From contig NZ_JAVDQG010000006.1 in the NCBI RefSeq assembly GCF_031454155.1, forward strand, positions 186,001 to 250,000: a stretch of 64,000 nucleotides of DNA, read 5' to 3'. The translations under genes and the position numbers were made by a program. Position 1 is the stretch's first letter; every line of letters begins with the position of its first letter. The notes under the pieces were generated by a model, which saw only the letters and a program-made list of their open reading frames with translations, did no database searches and was not told the DNA's origin. Shown piece after piece: positions 35,801-43,800 of this stretch. This DNA comes from Desmospora profundinema (GTDB taxonomy: Bacteria > Bacillota > Bacilli > Thermoactinomycetales > DSM-45169).

Positions 35801-37515
35801 TGAATCCGAACGGGAAGCTGGACCGCCGCGCATTGCCGGAGCCTGGCGTTGCGAAGACGGAGCAGGCGTTTGTTCCGCCTGCGACTGCGGCGGAAAAACT
35901 TTTGGTTGAAGTCTGGCAGAACGTGCTCGGAGTGGAGCGGATCGGGACGTTGGACAATTTCTTTGAGTGGGGCGGGGATTCCATCAAAGCGATCCACATC
36001 TTGGCCCGGTTAAATCGGAAGGGGTGGCAATTGGAGTGGAACGATTTGTTCAAACATCCCACCATCCGTGAAGTGGCCCCGCTGATGCGCCGGACCGACT
36101 GGATCGCCGACGAGGGCCCGGTGGAAGGAAAAGCACCGCTTACCCCGATCCAACAATGGTTTTTTCACTGGTACGAGTCCAATCCCCATCACTGGAACCA
36201 GGCCGTGATGCTGAAGCACCCCGCCGGCTGGGACGAAGAGCGGGTGCGGGCAGCATTTCGTCAACTGGCGGCACACCATGACGCCCTGCGTATGATTTTC
36301 CAAAAAGAAGGGGAACGGATGGTTCAGGTTAATCGGGGGAGCGATGCGGAGGTCTTCACCCTGGATGTGATCGATTGCCGGAAAGCGAACTCCGTACGGG
36401 ACCAAATCCGACGGGAAGCGGACCGAATTCAGCGGGGCTTGGACATCAACCGGGGACCGTTGGTCCGTCTCGCCTTGTTCCGGACGGAAGAAGGAGATCA
36501 TCTGTTGATCGTCATTCACCACTTGGTGGTGGACGGGGTGTCCTGGCGGATCCTGTTGGAGGATCTGGAAACGGTTTATCGGCAGTTGTCCACGGGTGAT
36601 GCGGTCAATCTCTCGCAGAAAACCTCCTCCTATCTGGCCTGGAGCCGGGGGTTGGAAGAGGTTGCGAGCACCTCGTCCCTGGCGGAGGAGAGAGCGGTTT
36701 GGGATGAAATCACCCGCACGAAAGCGGCTCCGCTCCCCCGTGAGAGGACCGGACAGACCGGAGCCGGAGCGTTGACCGTCGAGGTGGAGGAAGAGACGAC
36801 CCGCCTGTTGCTGTCGGATGCCCATCGCGCCTTTCAAACGGAAGGGAACGATTTACTGTTGACCGCTTGGGCCATGGCTGTCGGTGACTGGACAGGGGAG
36901 AGGAGAGTCGCGCTGGATCTGGAAGGGCACGGTCGGGAAGGGATCGTCGCCGGGATTAACCACACCCGGACGGTGGGTTGGTTTACCTCTCTGTATCCGA
37001 TCGTCCTGGAAATCACACCGGGTGATTGGTCCCGGTCGATCAAATCCGTAAAAGAGACGTTGCGTCACATTCCCAACAAGGGAATCGGCTACGGGATCCT
37101 GCGCTATCTGACTGCCGATGGTGCCCGGATGGGAGAGGAGGGCAGGCTTCGTCCGCAGATTTGTTTTAACTATCTGGGACAGTTTAGCGAGGGTGAAGAC
37201 AACGAGGGGTTCGTTTTATCCGATATGCCGGTAGGGGAAATGGTGAGTCCCGATTCTCCGACCACCCATTCCCTGGAGCTCAGCGGGATGGTGAGGAACG
37301 GACGGCTCTCGCTGACATTGCATTATCGGGCTTCGGAATATCGCCGTGAAACGATGGAACGGTTATTGGAATCGTACCGCAAGCAGCTGGAGTCGATGGT
37401 CTCCCATTGTATGAGTCGGGCGGATGTGGAGCATACACCCAGCGATTTTAGCGCACAAGCGTTAACCCTGGAGGAGCTGGATGATGTATGGGAGGCTTTG
37501 AAGGCCAAACAGTGA
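29884..37515 (+). CDS. Non-ribosomal peptide synthetase 2: C-A-T-C-A-T-E
   Basis: This 2543-residue protein adds residues 3 and 4. The ATG at 29884 has GAGGTG 9 bases upstream and gives an acceptor docking start, NNIQDLYELSPLQKG; the frame further upstream is repeat DNA. Domains: a DCL-type C (HHHILLDGW near 143), A1 (TSGSTGKPKG near 609), T1 (GGHSL near 987), an LCL-type C (MHHIIADG near 1169), A2 (near 1637), T2 (GGDSIK near 2030), an epimerase (HHLVVDG near 2212) and a donor docking tail TPSDFSAQALTLEELD. Codes read by eye are A1 DASFSGAVD, unassigned, and A2 DVWHFSLVD, identical to the known Ser code of EntF. Residue 4 is therefore predicted to be D-Ser. Confidence 0.94.
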   Translation: MMNKNNIQDLYELSPLQKGILYHHLKEPDSRSYFEQTTFYLQGVVDPDVLEESLNELVERYEILRTNFIHKNFSQPMQVVWKKRPVPLERFDWSDAGPDARSAWLQEYRRKDREKGFDLEKEPLIRFAWIRLSGDEYALVWSHHHILLDGWCLGLLVPEWLEAYQERLCGRVGAAEKGVPYSRYIRWLLQQDVEEAKRFWRKRLDGWEGGSGLPATCFQPKAAGMHEKVKFRLSGERTRQLEALARSHGATASTAFQTLWGVLLQKYQDTRDILFGSVVSGRPADLPDVEKMVGLFINTIPVRVKTGEGESFLDVLQRVRDDALESTSHDYVSLADIQPAAAAGREWIDHVVVFENYPVSPEEWGAGNDTGFRITSLEAFEQTHYDFDVTVYPGEEWEVVLSFDPGVHAADFIKNIPNHFHVLVDAVLKTPDFPLQSIEVVEGKERKRLLSDWNRTKTDDPRNQTIHGWLEERVRKHPQRLAVVMGEERIDYGEWNKRANRLARKLREEGVKREEFVGVLCDRSPKMVVAILAVLKAGGAYVPLDPDTPVERMQTLLQDSGVRVLVVGEGLGEDLSFSGVRVPVDQPEGCGEDLESVNGPGDLAYMIYTSGSTGKPKGVMIEHRSVCGLASTAPLYAIRPESRVSQCASFSFDASVSELFCTLFHGATLYMVERETLLSGHAFIRWLRDNRITTIPFIPPTLLRELPEGDLPDLELISTGGEELSADLVRIWGRDRMFINAYGPTETTVDATLGVCSPDGKKPSIGRPVANKSVYVLDSNHHLMPIGVPGELCIGGDGLARGYWNRPEWTEKRFVDNPFVPGERMYKTGDRVRFLPDGNLEYLGRMDHQVKIRGHRIELGEIEARLTAHPHVKDGVVTVIRDGDEPASLCAYIVTESVWSVDDLREYLAGELPEYMIPSYFIELDTIPLTTGGKVDRQSLPAPRGEWDRRRSSHPPANRTEEELAAIWREVLGSDGFGMEDDFFHLGGHSLSAMKLVSRIHQHWQVEIPLREIFGRRTLRKMADWIRMTQKSDFRPIQPVEGQADYPVSSAQKRMMVVQQMEGADMAYHIPTVLEMEGELDVKRLNGALAELVKRHDSFRTSFHFREGELKQRIHPEVPFALACVEVTEAEAEEQARRFIQPFSLDSAPLFRARLLRLAPDRHWLLLDMHHIIADGVSMEIVTKELASLYEGKSLPALRIQYKDFAVWQQQMRSSRWWEKQERFWLERFSDGPKPLPFPTDHPRPPVRTHEGRVHTFRLDPRLADRLTDLSLDRKTTRFLVMLAAYKILLSRYAGQEEVTVGTPVAGRSHADLESTVGMFVNLLPLKSHLAEEESFSEYLKQCTAVLLESVEHGDFPFEDLVEKLNLPRDTSRHPLFDTLFVWDSLPVKWRLSGLTVRPRDPEWGTAKFDMTWYIQDGEQPRVLVEYNTHLFKEETVERMGRHFRRILTQAVEHPDRPLSEMEWITEEERTQILEVFNDTAADYRRDQTIHGMLEEQVMRIPDRVALVAEGDTLTYRDLNERADRLAWYLRDKGIGPNQVVGLLVERSVEMMVGMLGILKAGGAYMPISPDFPVERMSYMVENSGASLVLAQDRLFEQARSIAAHACAISDAEQAAPGGSGFKSMATSRDLAYVLYTSGSTGKPKGVMVEHHSVLNRLEWMAEAYGITEEDVLLQKTPHVFDVSVWELFLWFFAGARLVLLPPGAEKSPGAIRKAISHYGVTTLHFVPSMFTPFLDEVEQHGDRDDWHGLKRIFTSGEALMPAQVRRFHQTLGRKGQTRLYNLYGPTEATVDVSYFDCPPDTELSVVPIGKPIQNVRLYIVDRRDRLQPVGVPGELCIAGVCLARGYINRDDLTAEKFVPAPFAPGEIMYRTGDLARWNEDGNIQFLGRIDHQVKIRGHRIELDEVTGRLLQHPAVRDGAVIARQDGDVSHSLCAYLVAAGEWQVSELRRHMAESLPDYMIPAHFVEVEALPLNPNGKLDRRALPEPGVAKTEQAFVPPATAAEKLLVEVWQNVLGVERIGTLDNFFEWGGDSIKAIHILARLNRKGWQLEWNDLFKHPTIREVAPLMRRTDWIADEGPVEGKAPLTPIQQWFFHWYESNPHHWNQAVMLKHPAGWDEERVRAAFRQLAAHHDALRMIFQKEGERMVQVNRGSDAEVFTLDVIDCRKANSVRDQIRREADRIQRGLDINRGPLVRLALFRTEEGDHLLIVIHHLVVDGVSWRILLEDLETVYRQLSTGDAVNLSQKTSSYLAWSRGLEEVASTSSLAEERAVWDEITRTKAAPLPRERTGQTGAGALTVEVEEETTRLLLSDAHRAFQTEGNDLLLTAWAMAVGDWTGERRVALDLEGHGREGIVAGINHTRTVGWFTSLYPIVLEITPGDWSRSIKSVKETLRHIPNKGIGYGILRYLTADGARMGEEGRLRPQICFNYLGQFSEGEDNEGFVLSDMPVGEMVSPDSPTTHSLELSGMVRNGRLSLTLHYRASEYRRETMERLLESYRKQLESMVSHCMSRADVEHTPSDFSAQALTLEELDDVWEALKAKQ

Positions 37516-37817
37516 TGAAACCTCCGCCCCCCCTCTTGATTTGAAAGATACGGAATGAGGCTGCTGACAGACTGTTCACTTTTATAAGGGAACCGGCACG
37601 GTGTAGCCCCCTTTGACCGGCTACCCAGGGGAGTCTCTAGCAGCCATCAACCTTTTCTTTTGGCCGCCGGTGGTGTCCGGAAGAGACGGAACGGACTTCC
37701 TCATCTGCGACAGGGAAAGAGTGCGGGATGGAAAATCGGGGGCCGAGTGTCTCAATTTACGGAAACAACGTTTTCTGATGGTGGCACGAACATCCTTTTG
37801 CCCGAGGTGATGGATGG
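37516..37817 (+). other. Gap between synthetases 2 and 3 with a structured element
   Basis: Arms GGCTGCT and AGACT (37559-37573) pair with AGTCT and AGCAGCC (37632-37645). Inside, GTAGCC (37603-37608) pairs with GGCTAC (37619-37624). The result is an 87-base cloverleaf-like fold. It could be a leader RNA, a processing signal or a small mobile remnant. It does not contain the T-box AGGGTGG core. No gene is seen in the rest of the gap. Confidence 0.4.
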
Positions 37818-40800
37818 ATGCTGGATAAAAGCAATATCAAGGACATGTATGAATTGTCTCCCATGCAGAAAGGGATGTTGTTCCACGCATTAAAAGACGG
37901 GAGCGCCCACACGCATGTGGTTCAGGGTACCGCCACCCTCCGCGGGGAGGTGGATGTCTCCGCCCTGGAGAAAAGCTTTCGGGACATCGTGGGCAAGTAT
38001 GATGTCCTCCGTACGGTATTTATCCATGAAAAGCTGAAACAACCGCTCCAGGTGGTGTTAAAACAAAGAGACGCCGGCTTGTATTACGAGGACCTCGCCG
38101 GGTTGGATCCGGAGCAAGCAAAACACGAAGCGGATGGGCATGTTCGTCGGGAGCGGGAAAGAGAGTTTGACTTTGCCCGGGATCTTCTTTTCCGGCTGTC
38201 TTTGCTGCGGACAGCCCCTGAGGAGTACCGTTTGATCTGGACCTTTCACCATATCTTGATGGATGGCTGGTGTCTTTCCCTCGTCTTTCAGGACCTGTTT
38301 ACCCTGTACCGTCGTCACCGGAAAGGAGAGCCCGTCGATGGCGGCCGGGCCACCCCCTACAGTGAGTACATCCGCTGGCTGCAAAAGCAGGATCATAGGG
38401 AAGGACTTCGTTACTGGGAAGAGTACCTGAAGGGGTGGGAATCTCCTTCGGTTTTACCGGGATCCCAGGGGCGGATCCGTGCCGAAAAACGTTGGGAAGA
38501 AGTCGTTCGGCCGTTGGATCCGGCTCTTACGGATGGGTTGAGCCGATTGGCCCGAGAAAAGCAAACCACGGTGAATACCGTTTTTCAGACCTTGTGGGGG
38601 ATTTTGTTGCAGCGGTACAACCAGACCGAGGATGTCGTGTTCGGTTCGGTCGTCTCCGGTCGTCCGGCACAAGTGCGGGACGTAGAACATATCGTCGGAT
38701 TGTTCATCAACACAGTACCGGTAAGAGTAACCCTTTCCCACTCCGAAGAAACGTTCACGGAGCTGCTGGGCAGGGTGCACCGATCCGCACTGGAGTCCAA
38801 ATCCTACGAGTATATTTCCCTGGCGGACATCCAAAGGGTTTCCTCCGTCGATCAACCGGTCAACCACATTCTGGTCTTTGAAAATTACCTGTCATCCAAG
38901 GATGCATGGTCCGACCACGAATCCTTGGGTTTTCGGTTCGAGGAAGGGGACTCCTTTGAACCCAGCAATTATGATTTCAATCTTGTCGTCCTGCCCGGAG
39001 AAAACGGCTGGACTCTTCATGTTGGTTTTGATCCGCAAGGGTATGATGCCAGGTTGGTAACGGAGACCCTTTGCCACCTGGAGTATCTGATGAAACAAGC
39101 GGTTGCCCGTCCGGATCTCCCCGTTCGGTCCTTAGAGGTGCTGGATGGGGAGGGGAAAGAACGTGTCCTAAACACGTTCAACCCAGCTGATGCCGGATAC
39201 CCCGCGGGGGAAACCATCCACGGTTTGTTTGAGGCGCAAGTGAAACGGACACCGGATCAGGTGGCGGTCACCTGTGACGAGGAAAGATGGACCTATCGTC
39301 AGTTGAATGCGCGGGCTAACCGCCTTGTCCATGTGTTGCGGAGGGAGGGGGTCCGTCCGGATGGGATTGTGGGGATCCTGTTTCCGCGCTCTCTCGACAT
39401 GGTGGTGGCGATGTTGGCTGTGTTAAAGGCTGGCGGCGCTTATCTGCCCATCGATCCGACTTATCCTTCCGAGCGGATCCGTTATCTGTTGGCGGACAGT
39501 GCTGCGGGGTGGCTGCTGGTTCCTTCCGCGGATGACGCCCCGCCGGGATATAAGGGGAAGGTGGTTCTAATGGATGCCGGGGAAGAGCGGGAGTCGGATG
39601 AAAACCCGTCCCCTGTGAATCGATCCGGGGATTTAGCCTATATCCTCTACACATCCGGTTCCACAGGCAAGCCAAAAGGGGTGATGGTGGAACACCGCAA
39701 CGTCGTGCGGCTGCTTTTTCATGACGGAAATCGGTTCGATTTTCATGCTGGCGACGTGTGGAGTTTGTTCCACTCCACCAGTTTTGATTTTTCGGTGTGG
39801 GAAATATACGGAGCGCTCCTCTACGGCGGACGGCTGGTGGTGGTTCCGGAATGGGTGGCCAAGGATCCCGACCGCTTTTATCGCTTGTTGAAGGAAGAAA
39901 AGGTGACGATTCTCAATCAAACCCCCACCGCTTTTTCCATGCTTGCCCATGAGGCGGTCGCATCAGAGGGTGCGGAGCTTTCTGTCCGCAAAGTGATTTT
40001 TGGAGGGGAGGCCTTAGCCCCCGTCCAACTGGCGCAGTGGAAACGCAAATATCCCGGCACCCAACTGATCAATATGTACGGCATTACGGAGACTACTGTC
40101 CACGTCACCTACAAAGAGATCGGGATGCGGGAGATAGAGAGCAACGTGAGCAATATCGGCAGGCCGATTCCCACCTTAAAGGTGTATGTCTTGGATGAAC
40201 GGGGCCAACCGTTGCCGATGGGGGTTCCCGGTGAAATGTATGTCAGCGGGGATGGAGTGGCCCGTGGTTACCTGAACCGGCCGGAATGGACGGAGGAGCG
40301 TTTCCTCCTCGATCCCTTCGATCCCGAAAAACGCATGTATCGTTCGGGAGATCTGGCCCGGTGGCTGCCCGATGGCGAACTGGAATACCTGGGGAGGAAG
40401 GACCACCAGGTAAAAATTCGCGGACATCGGATCGAATTGGGCGAGGTGACCGGTCGGCTGTTGGAACATCCCTACGTTCAGGAAGGAATCGTGGTCCCCC
40501 GCCAGGATGTGCAGGGAGAGACCGACCTCATCGCCTATTTCGTAGCTGGAGGAACGTGGAGTGTGGCGGAACTGCGCGGCCATATGGGGACGGCGCTGCC
40601 GGCCTATATGATTCCTGCTCATTTTATGGAGCTGGACGTCATGCCGTTAACTTCCAATGGAAAAATCGACCGCAAGGCATTGCCCGCCCCGCGCGTATCC
40701 GGTCTTTCCCGATCCGCCCCTCCCACCAACCGCACGGAAGAAATGCTGGTACGAGTGTACCAGGAAGTGTTGGGTGTGAAGTCTGTCGGCATCCATGATC

Positions 40801-43800
40801 ACTTTCTGGACCTGGGCGGCCATTCCTTGAAGGCCACGCAGTTGGCCGCCCGCATCCAAAAAGAATGGGGGAAAACGGTTCCCTTGCGGGAAATCTTCCT
40901 GCGTCCGACCCCCAAGGAGCTGGCAGCCTATATCCGGGAACGCGGTTCATCGGACACCGCTTTCATTCAGCCGACGGGGGAACGAAAATGGGTTCCGGCT
41001 TCGTCGGAACAAAGACGGCTGTATGTCATCCGGGAGTTTGAGAATGTGGGTACCAGCTACAACATCCCCCTGGCGTTGGAGTGGAAAGGGAAATTGGATG
41101 TCAAACGCCTCCGGGATGCTCTCGAGCAGCTGATCCAACGACATGAAATCCTCCGGACTTCCTTTCACTTGGTGGAAGGCGAGCTCAAGCAGCGGATCCA
41201 CGAACAGATGAGCGCAGAATGGGTCGAGATGGCGGGAAGCGGTGAATGGCCGGAATGGGTGGAACGGTTTGTCCAGCCGTTTACGTTGGACCGTCCCCCG
41301 TTGTTTCGTGCCGGTTTGGTAGAGGTGGAGGAGGAACGGTATTGGATTTTTCTCGATTTTCACCATATTATCATCGATGGAATCTCGATGGGCGTGATTC
41401 TGCATGAATGGATGGAACTGTACCGGGGAAAGACGCTGCCGGTCCCGCCGTTGCAGTACAAAGATTATGCGGTGTGGCAAGAAGAGTGGAGGCGTTCCGG
41501 GGACTTCCGGGAAAAAGAGAGCTACTGGTTCAAACGATTGCAGGGAGAGTTGCCTGTACTGGATTTGCCGACGGACTTTCCCCGTCCCCCCATCCAGCGA
41601 TTTGAAGGAGAAAGTGTCACCTTCACCATAGACAGGGATCTGACCGACCGGTTGCGCACCCTGGCCGCGGCTGAAGGGGGAACCCTGTTTATGACGCTGT
41701 TGGCCGCTTACCAAACGCTTTTGCATAAATACACCGGACAGGAGGATATCCTTGTCGGTTCCCCGATTTCCGGACGGTTTCGGCCGGGATTGGAATCGAT
41801 GGTGGGGATGTTCGTCAATATGCTCCCGCTTCGGGGCTGTCCCCGTGGGCAGCGGACATTCCGCCAATTCCTCTCTGACATGCGGCAGGATGTGCTGGAT
41901 GCCTATGAACACGCCGAATATCCGTTGGAAGAACTGTTGGACCGGTTGGAACTGCAACGGGATATGAGCCGTCAGCCGCTCTTTGACACGGTGTTCGGTT
42001 TGCAAAACATGGATCGCCCCGTCTGGAATGTGCCGGGGGTGTCCATTTCGTCCCTGGAGCTGGAGTGGAACCAGGCCAAATTTGATCTGACATGGGAAAT
42101 TTCCGATGGAGAGACCCTCGCGATTTCACTGGAGTACAACCGCCACCTCTTTGCCCGGGAGACGATCGATCGAATGGTCCGCCACTTCCTTCATATTTCG
42201 AGGCAGGTGGTGGAACGGCCGGACACGAGATTGACCGATATCCAACTGGTGACACCGGCTGAAAAAGAGCGCCTGCTTGCTTGGAACCGGACTGACCGGG
42301 ACTATCCCCGTCATCGCACGATACAAGAATGTTTCGAGGAGGCGGTGCAGGCCCATGGGGAACGGGAAGCAATCATCCATGCTTCCGGTACGCTCACCTA
42401 CCGGGAGCTGAATGACCGTGCGAACCGGTTGGCGCGTCTCTTGCGTGACCGGGGTGTTCACAGAGGTTCCCGGGTGGCTTTGATGACGGTTCCCTCACCG
42501 GATACGGTTGTGGCAATCCTGGCGGTGCTGAAGGCGGGTGGCGCCTACGTTCCCATCGATCCGGCTTACCCTGGTGAGCGGATCCGCTATCAGTTGGAGG
42601 ATAGCGGGGCAGGCTGGGTGCTGACTCACCGGGGGCTGTCCCTGCCGAGCGGATCCGGGGGGATGCGGTTGGAGCTGGATGGGGTCGATTGGGACAAAGG
42701 CGACGCCTCAAACTTGGAACCGGTCAACACGTCGGATGATCCCGCCTACATCATTTACACGTCAGGGTCTACCGGTCGACCCAAAGGGGTCCTTCTTCAC
42801 CATCGGGGTGTGCAGAATCTGTCCCTGGCGGCCGACGACCTGGGGCTGAAGCCGGGAAGCCGGTCGACGCAATTGGCATCGTTCAGCTTCGATGCGTCGG
42901 TATGGGAAGTGTTTCCTCCCCTGCTCACGGGAGCTACGATTGTGATGGGCGGGAGGGAGGCGGTGTTGGAGAGGACGTTTACGGATTGGCTGCGGGAGTC
43001 GGCCGTCACCCATTTGATGCTTCCGCCTTCCCTGCTGCGTTCGATCCCTCGAGTCCCGCTTCCCGACCTGGAAGTGATCGTCACCGGCGGTGAAGCCTGC
43101 ACGCCGGAACTGGTGGAATGGTGGGGGAAAAATCACCGGTTCTTCAATGCGTATGGGCCCACCGAGATCACCGTCTGTGCCACGATGGGCCGCTGTCGAC
43201 CCGGTGAAACGGTGACGATTGGAAAACCGTTGGCCAATACCCGTGCCTATGTAATGGGGCTGGACGGGCAGCTCTGCCCTGTGGGCGTGCCCGGGGAGTT
43301 ATGGGTTGGAGGGGATGGGGTTGGACTGGGTTATCTGGACCGGCCGGAGCTGACGGCGGAACGGTTTGTTCCGGATCCGTTTAAACCGGGAGAGAGGGTT
43401 TACCGCACCGGCGACTGGGTGCGGCGGCTGCCTGATGGCTCCTTGGCCTTTATGGGACGGATGGACGATCAAGTGAAAATTCGCGGGCATCGGGTCGAAT
43501 TGGGAGAAATCAAAGCCCGGCTGACGGATCATCCCGATGTAAAGGAGACGGCCGTGATGGTGCGTTTCCCAGAAAATGGCCATTCCGAATTATGCGCCTA
43601 TATCGTTTCCGCAAAGGGAGCACTTGTGGATGAAATCCGGGAATTCCTGTCCCGTTCACTGCCGGGTTATATGGTTCCCGCTCATGTGATCGACGTGGAG
43701 TCGATTCCCTTGACGCTGAATGGAAAAGTGGATTTTCGCGCCTTACCCGAACCGGGCAGGTTCCAGCTGCGGCAAATTCCTTTTGAAGGGCCGCGAAATC

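Noticed and set aside
37559-37645. T-box leader for the third synthetase
   Set aside because: The conserved AGGGTGGNACCGCG core and a terminator/antiterminator pair are absent.
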